A stretch of DNA of 64,000 nucleotides from Arthrobacter sp. Hiyo8 (lineage in GTDB: Bacteria; Actinomycetota; Actinomycetes; Actinomycetales; Micrococcaceae): the NCBI GenBank assembly GCA_001549895.1, contig AP014719.1:3782001-3846000 (forward strand), read 5' to 3'. Below, piece by piece: positions 21,616 through 32,457 of the stretch. Position 1 is the first letter of the stretch. Each line of letters starts with the position of its first letter. Below the pieces are notes generated by a model that worked only from the letters and a program-made list of their open reading frames with translations, was not told the origin of the DNA and did no database searches. A program made the translations under genes and the position numbers.

Positions 21616-23327
21616 ATGACAACATCCAACGTCACCATCGACGAAGCCGGAACCGAAGAGCGTCCGCTCCTTGAAATCCGGGACCTCGCCATCTCCTTCC
21701 AGACGGCGAGCGGCGAATTCCAGGCCGTCAAGAATGCGCACCTGACCATCATGCCCGGCGAGACTGTCGCCATTGTGGGTGAGTCCGGTTCGGGGAAGTC
21801 GACGACGGCGCTCGCCGCCATTGGCCTCCTGCCGGAGAACGGCAGGGTTTCCAGCGGGCAGATCCTGCTCGACGGCGAGGACATCTCCCACGCCCCGGAA
21901 CGGCGCATGATCGAGTTGCGCGGCAACACGATCGGCATGGTTCCGCAGGATCCGATGTCCAACCTCAACCCGGTCTGGAAGATCGGATACCAGGTCCGCG
22001 AGACGCTGCGCGCCAACGGCAAGCCCAGCGGTCCTGCCGATGTCGCCCGCGTCCTGGGGAGGCCGGCTTGCCGGACTCCGCACGCCGCGCCAAGCAGTAT
22101 CCGCACGAATTCTCCGGCGGCATGCGCCAGCGGGCCCTGATCGCCATCGGCCTGTCTTGCCAGCCGCGGCTCCTGATCGCCGATGAGCCGACGTCGGCCC
22201 TGGACGTCACGGTGCAGCGGCAGATCCTTGACCACCTCGAAACCATGACGGCGGAGCTCGGCACGGCAGTCCTGCTCATCACCCACGATCTCGGCCTCGC
22301 TGCCGAGCGCGCGGACAAAGTAGTGGTCATGTACCGCGACAACGTGGTGGAGGCCGGTCCTTCCCTCGAATTGCTTCGCAACCCGCAACACCCCTACACC
22401 CAGCGGTTGGTGGCCTCGGCGCCGTCACTCGCTTCGCGTAGGATCCAGGCCGCCAAGGCCGAAGGAATCCAGACGGAAGAACTCCTGGCGCCCACCGAAG
22501 CTGTGGCCGAAAAGGCATTGGCCGACGACGTCCTAAAGGTCGAAAGCCTCAGCAAGGTCTTCAAGCTGCGCTCCGGCGTCGGCAAGGCAACGGACTTCAC
22601 TGCGGTGGACAACGTCTCGTTCAACGTCAAACGGGGGACGACGACGGCGATCGTGGGTGAATCGGGTTCCGGCAAGTCCACCGTGGCCCAGATGGTCCTC
22701 AACCTGCTCGCGCCGACGTCGGGCCGGATTGTGTTCGACGGTGTGGACACCTCCACCTTGAACAGCCGGGAAATCTTCAAGTTCCGGCGCCGCGTCCAGC
22801 CGATTTTCCAGGACCCGTACGGTTCACTCGACCCGATGTACAACATCTTCAGGACCATCGAGGAACCGCTCCGGACCCACAAGATCGGTGACAAGGTCAG
22901 CCGCGAGAAGAAGGTCCGGGAACTCCTGGACCAGGTGGCGCTGCCTCAGTCCACCATGCAGCGGTACCCGAACGAGCTCTCCGGCGGCCAAAGGCAGCGC
23001 GTCGCGATCGCGCGCGCGCTCGCCCTCGACCCCGAAGTGATCATCTGTGACGAAGCGGTCTCCGCTTTGGACGTCTTGGTGCAGGCCCAGGTCTTGAACC
23101 TCCTGGCCGAGCTGCAGTCCAATCTTGGCCTGACGTACCTGTTCATCACGCACGACCTCGCCGTGGTGCGGCAGATCGCCGACCATGTCTGCGTGATGCA
23201 GAAGGGCAAGCTCGTGGAAACGGGCAGCACGGACGACGTCTTCGATTCGCCGCAGCAGGACTACACCAAGGCCCTGCTCAACGCGATCCCGGGTGCCAGC
23301 CTGATGCTTCCGCCCGTGGTGGCCTGA
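21616..23327 (+). CDS. Peptide ABC importer, double ATPase (DppD-DppF fusion), copy 2
   Basis: Two fused ABC ATPases: domain 1 with GESGSGKST, FSGGMRQR and LLIADEP; domain 2 with [17 protein letters not shown] and VIICDEAVSALD. The signature of domain 1 (FSGGM) is the usual DppD variant. In domain 2, the Walker B Glu is followed by Ala rather than Pro, as in many OppF proteins. The ATG at 21616 is chosen because GGAGG lies 6 bases ahead; ATG 21601 overlaps the previous stop but lacks a ribosome site. A lost G near 22058 (GGGG for GGGGG) breaks the frame. It closes operon 2. Confidence 0.93.
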
Positions 23328-23370
23328 CGGTCCTGGCGCCCGTGCGCTGAGTGCCAGCCGGGGGAGCAGA

Positions 23371-23415
23371 AGAGCCGGCACCACTTCCGTGGGGGGAAGT
23401 GGTACCGGCTCTTTT
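23371..23415 (+). terminator. Rho-independent terminator of importer operon 2
   Basis: An 18-position stem (23371-23388 with 23395-23412, one mismatch) with a 6-base loop is followed by TTTT. It lies 43 bases after the ATPase stop and before the typA promoter region. Confidence 0.9.
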
Positions 23416-23622
23416 GCTGTTTCCGGCTCATGCGGAGTTCGCTGCCGATTGTGATGAAGGGCACAATTCGATGACCTGGAGGGTGATTTTTAGGCCAATA
23501 AATACCACAGCGTTTAGACTCTATGAAGGTGCCCTGTGTCAAAGGGTCTAATCCGTCGTGCGTTCCGGTTGGAAATGTCGCGATACAACAGCTGACTTCA
23601 CCACTGAATCGAGCCATTACGC

Positions 23623-25550
23623 ATGTCTGAAACCACCACCAACACCGCCGCGACCACTGCATCGCGCAGTGATCTGCGCAACGTCGCGATTGTGGCCCAC
23701 GTTGACCACGGCAAGACCACGCTGGTCGACGCCATGCTCAAGCAGACCAACTCCTTCGCCGAGCACAACCACCTGGAAGACCGCGTCATGGACTCCGGTG
23801 ACCTGGAGCGCGAAAAGGGCATCACCATCCTCGCCAAGAACACCACGGTTGCCTACAACGGCCCGTCGTCCAATGGCGAGACCATCACCATCAACGTGAT
23901 CGACACCCCGGCCACGCCGACTTCGGTGGCGAGGTGGAGCGCGGCCTGTCCATGGTTGACGGCGTGGTCCTCCTGGTCGACGCTTCCGAAGGTCCGCTGC
24001 CGCAGACCCGCTTCGTCCTCCGCAAGGCCCTTGCCGCGCACTTGCCCGTCATCCTGCTGGTCAACAAGACCGACCGCCCCGACGCCCGCATCGAAGAGGT
24101 TGTCCACGAGTCCATGGACCTGCTCCTTGGCCTGGCCTCCGACCTCGCGGACGAAGTTCCGGACCTGGACCTGGACAAGATCCTGGAAGTACCCGTGGTC
24201 TACGCCGCAGCCAAGGTCGGCCGCGCTTCCCTCGAGCAGCCGGCTGACGGCTCGGCCCCGGAAAACGAAGATCTCGAACCCCTCTTCAAGGCGATCATCG
24301 AGCACATCCCGGCGCCGACCTACAACCCGAACGGTGTCCTTCAGGCGCACGTCACCAACCTGGACGCTTCCCCGTTCCTCGGCCGCCTTGCACTCCTGCG
24401 CATCTACAACGGCACCCTCCGCAAGGGCCAGACCGTCGCCTGGGCGCGTGCCAACGGTGAGCTGAAGAACGTCAAGATCACCGAGCTCCTGGCCACCAAG
24501 GCCCTTGACCGCGTACCGGCAGAGTCTGCCGGCCCGGGCGAGATCGTGGCTGTTGCCGGTATCGAGGAAATCACCATTGGTGAGACCCTCACTGACGCCG
24601 AGAACCCGCAGCCGCTGCCGCTTATCACGGTGGATGACCCCGCGATCTCCATGACCATCGGTATCAACACCTCCCCGCTGGCCGGCAAGGTCAAGGGCGC
24701 CAAGGTCACGGCGCGCCAGGTGAAGGATCGCCTGGACAAGGAACTGATCGGTAACGTCTCCATCAAGGTCCTGCCCACCGAGCGTCCGGATGCTTGGGAA
24801 GTCCAGGGACGTGGCGAGCTTGCGCTGGCCATCCTCGTGGAGCAGATGCGACGCGAAGGCTTCGAGCTCACTGTCGGCAAGCCGCAGGTTGTCACCCGGA
24901 CCGTCGACGGCAAGATCCACGAGCCGATGGAACACATGACCATCGACGTGCCTGAAGAGTACCTCGGTGCGGTCACGCAGCTGATGGCTGCCCGCAAGGG
25001 CCGCATGACCAACATGGCCAACCACGGTACCGGCTGGTGCCGCATGGAATTCATCGTTCCGGCACGTGGCCTCATCGGCTTCCGCACCAAGTTCCTTACG
25101 GACACCCGTGGCGCCGGCATCGCTTCCTCGATCTCCGAAGGCTACGAGCCGTGGGCCGGCCCTATCGAATACCGCACCAACGGTTCGATGGTTGCCGACC
25201 GCGCCGGTGTGGTCACCCCCTTCGCCATGATCAACCTGCAGGAACGCGGCTCCTTCTTCGTGAAGCCCACGTCCGAGGTCTACGAAGGCATGATCGTCGG
25301 CGAGAACTCCCGCGCCGACGACATGGACGTCAACATCACGAAGGAAAAGAAGCTCACCAACATGCGTGCCGCTTCCTCTGACACCTTTGAGAACCTGACG
25401 CCGCCGCGCGACCTGACCCTCGAAGAGTCCCTCGAATTCGCCCGCGAAGACGAGTGCGTTGAGGTAACCCCGGACTCCATCCGCATCCGCAAGGTGATCC
25501 TGGACGCCAACGAGCGCGCCAAGGCTACCCGCGCACGCGCCAAAGTCTGA
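23623..25550 (+). CDS. typA: Translational GTPase TypA/BipA
   Basis: Ribosome-binding GTPase of the EF-G family, important in stress and low-temperature ribosome assembly. G1 is [16 protein letters not shown]2 is [14 protein letters not shown]3 is [15 protein letters not shown] (broken in print near 23910, where CCCC should be CCCCC), and G4 is NKTDRPDAR. The C-terminal half carries the BipA-specific domain ([19 protein letters not shown] near 25070 and [19 protein letters not shown] near 25320). About 642 residues, normal. A 207-base leader precedes the ATG. In M. tuberculosis the orthologue is Rv1165, at the start of the same gene neighbourhood. Confidence 0.96.
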
Positions 25551-25596
25551 TCCTGCTGGGCTGATCAAGTACTGACGCGCCCAACGGACTGACGCA

Positions 25597-25977
25597 TTGA
25601 ATAAGGGAGCCACCGGAACAGCACGCGGCATTGCCGTGGCTGTTCCGGTGGCTCTTTTTGCTGCCTTTGCAGGCACCGCACTGCACCGGCAGGCGCTCCT
25701 TATTGCCGGCGTCGAGGTCTCTTGGGGTACCGCAGCGGCACTGCTCCTGCTCGCATCGCTCCAGCTCCTGCTGGGTGCGTGGTCGCGATCCTTGATCCCG
25801 ACGGCGGTGGTGGGCATTGTTTGTTACGCCGCCGTAGGCGTGCTCTCCACGGGCGGAACGGGCAAGCAGCTGATCGTCGCGGATGTGCCCGGAAATGTGT
25901 GGGTTTACGGGAGTGCGGGCATCACTTTCGTGATGCTCTTGTGGTGCCGGCGCTACGGGCGTCCTCCGCGCGCTTAG
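25597..25977 (+). CDS. Small membrane protein, about four hydrophobic segments
   Basis: About 126 residues, almost all membrane: GIAVAVPVALFAAFAGTAL, TAAALLLLASLQLLLGAW, IPTAVVGIVCYAAVGVLS and VYGSAGITFVMLLWCRRYG. The TTG at 25597 is the only start with a sensible N-terminus, but no ribosome site is evident. Position between typA and fdxA matches a hypothetical membrane gene (DUF6113-like) often found near mshB in actinobacteria; the family call is a guess. Function unknown. Confidence 0.65.
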   Translation: MNKGATGTARGIAVAVPVALFAAFAGTALHRQALLIAGVEVSWGTAAALLLLASLQLLLGAWSRSLIPTAVVGIVCYAAVGVLSTGGTGKQLIVADVPGNVWVYGSAGITFVMLLWCRRYGRPPRA

Positions 25978-26482
25978 CTAGTCGGCGCTTGGGTCCGGTG
26001 GTGGGCGATCAAGAGCGAGGTGGCGTCGCCGTCGTCGTCTGCCGGAAGACGCATATATTCCTCGACGACCGCCCGCAGCTTGCCCATCATCTCCTGCTGC
26101 CGTGCAGCATTGAACTTCACGCCAAGCCGCCAGACATCGATGTCCCCTGGCATGAGCCCGCGGGTTTCCTGGACGAATGTTTCGATCAGGACAGGGGCAA
26201 TATCGTCGACGGGAGTGCTCCACGAGGTGCGGGTGGCGATGTACGGCACCTCCTTGGCGCCCCTCTTTCCCTTCCGGCCTTCCTGAGGTTCAAGAAAACC
26301 GGTGCGCACCAAGGTCCGGACATGATGCAGGCTTGACGCCGGATTGATGTCCAACAGCCCGCAATCTCTTTGTTGGTGCGAGCGTGGTGCAGGCAGAGCC
26401 GGAGAATCCTCAGGCGCAAGGGGGAGCTCAAGGCGCGGCCCTTGGCCACCAGGTCGCTGTCCTCCCGCTCGTGTTCCGTCAT
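25978..26482 (-). CDS. Winged-helix (ArsR-like) transcriptional regulator
   Basis: About 168 residues. MTEHEREDSDLVAKGRALSS leads into a winged helix: SSPLRLRILRLCLHHARTNK, EIAGLLDINPASSLHHVRT and LVRTGFLEPQEGRKGKRG. A longer C-terminal helical part (LGVKFNAARQQEMMGKLRAV) may form the dimer or ligand domain. A missing G near 26358 splits the recognition helix; adding it joins EIAGLLD. It is divergent from an MFS exporter and an inverted repeat lies between them, so local repression of the exporter is likely. Confidence 0.85.
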
Positions 26483-26505
26483 GGTGGCCAGTGTAGCCAG
26501 CCTTG

Positions 26506-26529
26506 AGTGATTGACATATACCAATCACT
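26506..26529. promoter_or_regulatory. Candidate operator between regulator and MFS exporter
   Basis: AGTGATTG (26506-26513) and CAATCACT (26522-26529) form a perfect 8-bp inverted repeat around ACATATAC, in the 60-base gap between divergent genes. The repeat overlaps TTGACA, a good -35 box for the exporter. This layout fits autorepression by the winged-helix protein. Confidence 0.7.
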
Positions 26530-26545
26530 ACAGGAAACTGGGCGG

Positions 26546-27844
26546 GTGAACGCCGGGACCACGGACAATGCTCAGCAAACTGACACAGCTCAGCACACTG
26601 CCTCGCTGTGGCGGGACCGGAACTTCATCACCTTCTGGTCGGGCCAGGCCGTCAGCCAGCTTGGGGCGCAACTGGGGCAATTGGCTTTTCCCGTCCTCGC
26701 GGTGACTTTGCTCGGCGCCAGTGAGTTCGAAGTCGGCGCGCTCAATGCCGCCGGCCTTGCGGCCTTCCTGCTGATCGGTTTGCCGGCAGGAGCGTGGGTT
26801 GACCGCTGGCTCAAGCGTCGCACCATGATCGTGGCGGACCTGGTCCGGACCGCGGCAATGGCGACCGTACCAATCCTCTGGTGGGCCGGCATCCTGCAGA
26901 TCTGGCACCTTTACGCCGTAGCCGCCGTCGTCGGGGCCGCGACGGTCTTCTTCGACGTTTCCTACCAGAGCTATGTGCCCGTGCTCGTGGATGCCGCGAA
27001 AGTGCCGCAGGCGAACTCCAAGCTCGAGGCCACCTCCCAGATCGCACGGATCGGGGGTCCTGCCGCGGGCGGTGGCTTGCTGACGGTCGTGTCCGCCCCG
27101 GTGCTGTTCGTCGGGGAGGCGATCGGGTATCTGCTGTCGGCCATCTTCCTGCTCAGGACGTGCGATGCGGAACGGCCCGTGGCCGCGAAGGATCGGCAGC
27201 CGCTGGCAAGCGAAATCAAGGAGGGCCTGGTCTTCGTGGTCAGGCATCCCCTGATCAGCAGGATTGCGGCGTGCACGGGCGGGGTCAACTTCTTCACCAC
27301 GCTTGCCTTCACCTTGATGCCGGTGTTGGTACTTCGTGAACTGGAACTCGGTCCGGAGGGCATGGGCCTCATCATGGCGGTCGGCGCCGTGGGCGGACTG
27401 ATCGGGGCGGTTGCCGCGCCCAGATTGGCGGCCTGGATCGGCGAGGGGACGGTTATTCCCGTGGCGTCGATGATCAGCTCGCTTTTCCTCCTCCTGGTTC
27501 CGTTGTGCGTGCTTGCCCCCGAGCGATGGATGTCCCTCGTGATGCTCATCGTCTCCGAGTTCGGGTTCGCTTTCGGAGTGCTGGTGTACAACATCATGCA
27601 GTTGAGCATGAGGCAGCGCGTGTGTCCGCCCCGGCTCCTGGGGCGCATGAATGCGTCCATTCGCTTCGTGGTGTGGGGGGTCATGCCGATCGCTGCCCTA
27701 GCCTCGGGCCTCCTGGCCGAGAATATCGGCCTCGTACCGACACTCTGGATCGGCTTGGGCGGAAGTCTTGTTTTTGTTGCGCCTGTGCTGTTCTCCCCGC
27801 TGTGGGGAATGCGCAGGCTCCCCGACGAGGTGCATGGCGCCTGA
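26546..27844 (+). CDS. MFS transporter, probable drug efflux
   Basis: About 432 residues, frame intact, with twelve predicted membrane segments. WRDRNFITFWSGQAVSQLGA is the typical opening of this MFS_3-like efflux subgroup; the loop between segments 2 and 3 is PAGAWVDRWLKRRTMIVADL (motif A type), and SYVPVLVDAAKVPQANSKLE is also characteristic. The GTG at 26546 is preferred over an earlier GTG inside the inverted repeat, since AGGAA lies about 10 bases before it. The exported compound is unknown; the linked repressor suggests it is toxic. Confidence 0.9.
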   Translation: MNAGTTDNAQQTDTAQHTASLWRDRNFITFWSGQAVSQLGAQLGQLAFPVLAVTLLGASEFEVGALNAAGLAAFLLIGLPAGAWVDRWLKRRTMIVADLVRTAAMATVPILWWAGILQIWHLYAVAAVVGAATVFFDVSYQSYVPVLVDAAKVPQANSKLEATSQIARIGGPAAGGGLLTVVSAPVLFVGEAIGYLLSAIFLLRTCDAERPVAAKDRQPLASEIKEGLVFVVRHPLISRIAACTGGVNFFTTLAFTLMPVLVLRELELGPEGMGLIMAVGAVGGLIGAVAAPRLAAWIGEGTVIPVASMISSLFLLLVPLCVLAPERWMSLVMLIVSEFGFAFGVLVYNIMQLSMRQRVCPPRLLGRMNASIRFVVWGVMPIAALASGLLAENIGLVPTLWIGLGGSLVFVAPVLFSPLWGMRRLPDEVHGA

Positions 27845-27866
27845 CCCTCCGGGACATGAGGCGGAA

Positions 27867-28109
27867 CTACTCGCGGGTTGTGCGCGGATCCCGGCGCTGG
27901 GGCGGAGGAGGGACTGCTTTTGCCGCCACAACAAGGGCCAGCGGGATCTCGACGTCGGACTGTCGGGTACGGATGGTGCACGCACCGTCGGCGACCGAGA
28001 GCAGGTAGCCGAGGGCATCGGTGAAGCCGTTGTCCAGGCGGTATCGGACAACTACCCGTGTTCCGGATACGGTATTGAGCAGGAAATCCTGGGGCCGGGG
28101 CAGATTCAC
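27867..28109 (-). CDS. Small SH3-like domain protein (Rv0428c N-terminal type)
   Basis: 80 residues, intact. RPQDFLLNTVSGTRVVVRYR and LLSVADGACTIRTRQSDVEI are consistent with a small beta-barrel, resembling the SH3-like N-terminal module of the Rv0428c acetyltransferase family, here without the acetyltransferase. It ends in a basic, Pro-rich tail. Convergent with the MFS gene and divergent from fdxA. Function unknown. Confidence 0.7.
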   Translation of the reverse strand: MNLPRPQDFLLNTVSGTRVVVRYRLDNGFTDALGYLLSVADGACTIRTRQSDVEIPLALVVAAKAVPPPPQRRDPRTTRE

Positions 28110-28178
28110 CAGTTCATAGTAAGACGCCCGGCTAGGTTGCTGAGTTCCCGCTGGGGGATAATAGGCTCAGAATTCGAT

Positions 28179-28220
28179 GTACCGGCCACAGGGCCGGTGG
28201 TACTACCCGGAATTTCCGGG
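28179..28220 (+). promoter_or_regulatory. Two adjacent inverted repeats upstream of fdxA
   Basis: GTACCGGCC (28179-28187) faces GGCCGGTGGTAC (28192-28203) with a two-base bulge, and CCCGGAA (28206-28212) faces TTCCGGG (28214-28220). They lie 24-65 bases before the fdxA start and may be regulator sites or leader hairpins. Confidence 0.55.
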
Positions 28221-28243
28221 ACAACTGTGGAGAGGCAAGGGAC

Positions 28244-28568
28244 GTGACCTACGTAATCGCGCAGCCGTGTGTGGACGTCAAGGACAAGGCATGTATTGAA
28301 GAATGCCCTGTTGACTGCATCTACGAAGGCGAACGTTCCCTCTATATCCACCCGGATGAGTGCGTGGACTGCGGAGCTTGCGAACCCGTGTGCCCGGTGG
28401 AAGCGATCTACTACGAGGACGACACCCGGAGGAATGGGCCGACTACTACAAGGCCAACGTCGAGTTCTTCGATGACCTTGGTTCCCCGGGCGGAGCCGCC
28501 AAGATCGGCAACACCGGTAAGGACCACCCCTTCATCGCCGCGCTGCCCCACAGAACCAAGACCACTAA
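28244..28568 (+). CDS. fdxA: 7Fe-type ferredoxin
   Basis: Small electron carrier with a [3Fe-4S] and a [4Fe-4S] cluster. Motifs are [19 protein letters not shown] (3Fe-type spacing, with the CxxxxxxxCxxxCP pattern) and [16 protein letters not shown] (4Fe type). Two one-base losses, near 28427 (ACCC for ACCCC) and near 28547 (CCCC for CCCCC), disturb the C-terminal half; with both repaired the protein ends FIAALPPQNQDH with a stop at 28566-28568, the usual actinobacterial ending, rather than the longer printed frame to 28587. It sits directly before dapC, as fdxC and dapC do in M. tuberculosis. Confidence 0.93.
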
Positions 28569-28574
28569 GAACGG

Positions 28575-29731
28575 TTGCTTCCTTTGATTTCTGCGGCCCC
28601 CGCTTTCGGCCTCAACCTGCCTGACTATCCTTGGGAAGCGATGGCGCCGTACGTGGCCAAGGCTTCAGAACACCCGGGCGGGGCAGTCAATCTCTCCATC
28701 GGAACCCCCGTGGATCCGACGCCGCAACTGGTCCGCGAGGCGCTTGCCCGGGCAGCTGACGCCCATGGTTACCCGACGGTCCACGGCACGGAAGCTCTTC
28801 GCGAGGCCGTATCCAACTGGTTCGCCAGCCGCCGCGGGGTCCCGGGAATCGATCCGAGGGACGTCCTGCCGACCGTCGGCTCCAAGGAATTGGTGGCCTG
28901 GTTGCCGTTCCTGCTGGGACTGAGCGCAGGCGACGTCGTGGTCCGTCCCACTGTGGCGTACCCGACCTACGACATCGGCGCCATGCTCGCAGGCGCCACT
29001 GCCGTCGCGGCAGACAGCCTGGACGAACTGGACGCAGCCACCCGCGCGAGGGTCCGGCTCATCTGGATCAATTCCCCGGCAATCCCACGGGCAGCGTCCG
29101 TGACGTCGAATCCCTCAGGCAGATCGTCGCCCAGGCGCGCGAGATCGGCGCAGTCGTGGCGTCGGATGAATGCTATGCCGAACTCGGCTGGGGCGAATGG
29201 GATGCCCAGCGTGGCGGCGAGGCAGTGCCTAGTGTCCTTGACCCGCGCGTCACGGGAGGATCCACGGACGGACTCTTGTGCGTCTACTCCCTCAGCAAAC
29301 AATCGAACCTCGCCGGCTACCGTGCCGCCTTCGTGGCTGGTGACTCGTCGATCGTGGCGAATCTGGTCAACAGCCGCAAGCACGCCGGCATGATCGTGCC
29401 GTATCCGGTCCAGGAAGCCATGCGCACCGCGCTCGGCGATGCCGGCCACGTGCTCGCCCAAAAGGATCTCTACCGCGGGCGCCGTGAACGCCTCCTGCCG
29501 GCACTGAAGAACTTCGGCCTGGAGATCCACGAGTCCAAAGCTGGCCTGTACTTGTGGTCCACCGCAGGGGAGGCGACGTGGGACACAGTCCGCCGTTTCG
29601 CGGACCTGGGGATCGTCGTCGGGCCCGGGGTGTTCTATGGAGACGCGGGCAATGGTTTCATCCGTGTGGCGCTCACCGGCACGGACGAACGCATCGATGC
29701 GGCAGTCGAACGCTTGGACACTGCCCGGTAA
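28575..29731 (+). CDS. dapC: Succinyldiaminopimelate transaminase
   Basis: PLP-dependent fold-type I aminotransferase of lysine and diaminopimelate synthesis, making N-succinyl-LL-DAP. Visible: [18 protein letters not shown] near the start, [11 protein letters not shown] (the NPTG motif, restored by adding a C near 29076), and the PLP lysine in [19 protein letters not shown] 28575 and TTG 28584 are both possible starts; an ATG start would be too far in. Together with dapD and dapE in this window it covers three consecutive steps of the succinylase branch. Confidence 0.93.
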
Positions 29732-29765
29732 CAATGCTGTGACTTCCCGCACAGGGCGCGTCATT

Positions 29766-29813
29766 CCGCCAGTAACCGTAGCTTGTGAATTAGTTTGTCC
29801 CGCTTACTGGCGG
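29766..29813. promoter_or_regulatory. 10-bp inverted repeat between dapC and gltA
   Basis: CCGCCAGTAA (29766-29775) and TTACTGGCGG (29804-29813) are perfect inverted repeats 28 bases apart, about 150-195 bases ahead of the gltA start. It could be a weak terminator for dapC or a paired operator for gltA; no T-run. Confidence 0.5.
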
Positions 29814-29961
29814 TAGCTTTTAACTGACTATCAATGGTGGCTTTCTCCACGAAGGCAGTTCGGCCGATGGTGTCTGCACCTGCAGACTCCTGGCTGGAGT
29901 CACCAGATGTTGGTTGGATCAAGCTTTCGACCGAGGCCAAGAGCCTCATGAAGGGGACTCC

Positions 29962-31244
<1,283 letters not shown>

Positions 31245-31267
31245 TCCCCGCCGGTGTGGGCCCAGCA

Positions 31268-31323
31268 CGCGGGGTCACTTACAGCCCGTCCCAAGGGACA
31301 TCATGGGCCGTAAGTGACCCGCG
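31268..31323. terminator. Nested hairpin between convergent gltA and galE
   Basis: CGCGGGGTCACTTAC (31268-31282) faces GTAAGTGACCCGCG (31310-31323), perfect apart from one bulged G. In the loop, GTCCC (31288-31292) faces GGGAC (31295-31299). It probably works as a bidirectional terminator although no T-run follows. Confidence 0.75.
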
Positions 31324-31330
31324 TTGCACT

Positions 31331-32343
31331 TTAAGAGCTGTAGCCGAGAGGGTTGTTCTTCTGCCAGCGCCAGTGGTCTTCGCACATCTGGTCCACGGTC
31401 TTCGTGGTGGACCAGCTCAGGTCGGCCAGGGCGGAGGAGGCGTCGGCCCAGAACGCGGGCAGGTCTCCCGCCCGGCGGCCCGTGATCTCGTACGGCAGCG
31501 GGTGGCCCACGGCCTGTTCGAAGGCGTGGAGCATCTCCAGTACGGACGTGCCTTTCCCGGAGCCAAGGTTCCAGCGGTGCACGCCGGGGCGCTCCGCAAC
31601 GTAGCCCAATGCGGCGACGTGGCCACCGGCGAGGTCGACGACGTGGATGTAGTCCCGCAGGCAGGTGCCGTCCGGGGTGTCGTAGTCTCCGCCGAAGACC
31701 ATGAGCTTTTCGCGGCGGCCGACGGCGACCTGGGCGATGTAGGGGACCAAGTTGTTGGGGATACCCTGGGGGTCCTCGCCGATCCGGCCCGAGGGGTGTG
31801 CGCCCACCGGGTTGAAATAGCGCAACAAGGCGATGTGCCAGCGTTCGTCCGCGGCGCCGAGGTCCGTGAGGATGTCCTCGATCTGTTCCTTGGTGCGGCC
31901 GTAGGGGTTGTTCGCCCCGATCTCCATCTTCTCGATGTAGGGGATGGGGTTGTGCTCGCCGTATACCGTGGCGGAGGAACTGAAAACGATCGACCGGACC
32001 CCGTGCTTGTCCATGGCGCGGAGCAGGTTCAGCGTGCCGACGATGTTGTTGTAGTAGTAGTTCAGGGTTCCTGCACGGATTCGCCAACTGCCTTGAGCCC
32101 GGCGAAGTGGATGACGGCGTCGATGCTGTGCTGATCGAACACAGCTTCAACCGCGGCCTCGTCCACCAGATCCACTTTATGGAACGCCGCCGTCTTTCCC
32201 GCCAGCTCACCGACGCGGCGCAGGGACTCTTCGCTTGAGTTCACGAGGTTGTCCAGCACGACCACTTCGTGTCCGGTTTCCAGCAGGGACAGGACGGTGT
32301 GCGATCCGATGTAGCCGGTGCCACCCGTGACAAGAATTCTCAT
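31331..32343 (-). CDS. galE: UDP-glucose 4-epimerase
   Basis: Interconverts UDP-glucose and UDP-galactose, feeding galactose into cell-wall polymers. It begins [20 protein letters not shown] (Rossmann GxxGxxG), then SSSATVYG with the catalytic Ser/Thr and YGRTK with Tyr-xxx-Lys, and [12 protein letters not shown] for the nucleotide sugar. A lost C near 32066 splits the protein; adding it restores [20 protein letters not shown]. About 337 residues, normal. Confidence 0.95.
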
Positions 32344-32433
32344 GCAAGCAACGCTAGCCGAACTTGCCAAGGCTCGCTCAGTGTTGCGTGCGCCACAGTC
32401 CCGCAGTTCCGGTGCGCCGGGCGGTACCGTTCA

Positions 32434-32447
32434 AGCACGTTCGTGCT
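32434..32447. promoter_or_regulatory. Candidate TetR-family operator
   Basis: AGCACG TT CGTGCT is a perfect 14-bp palindrome 11 bases before the GTG of the regulator gene, in the 114-base gap to galE. Such a position suits autorepression. Confidence 0.6.
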
Positions 32448-32457
32448 AAAAAGATCT

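Noticed and set aside
23853-25817. Long open frame (654 codons) on the minus strand opposite typA
   Set aside because: It mirrors the typA codons, has no ribosome site and encodes nothing recognisable; GC-rich third positions create such shadows.
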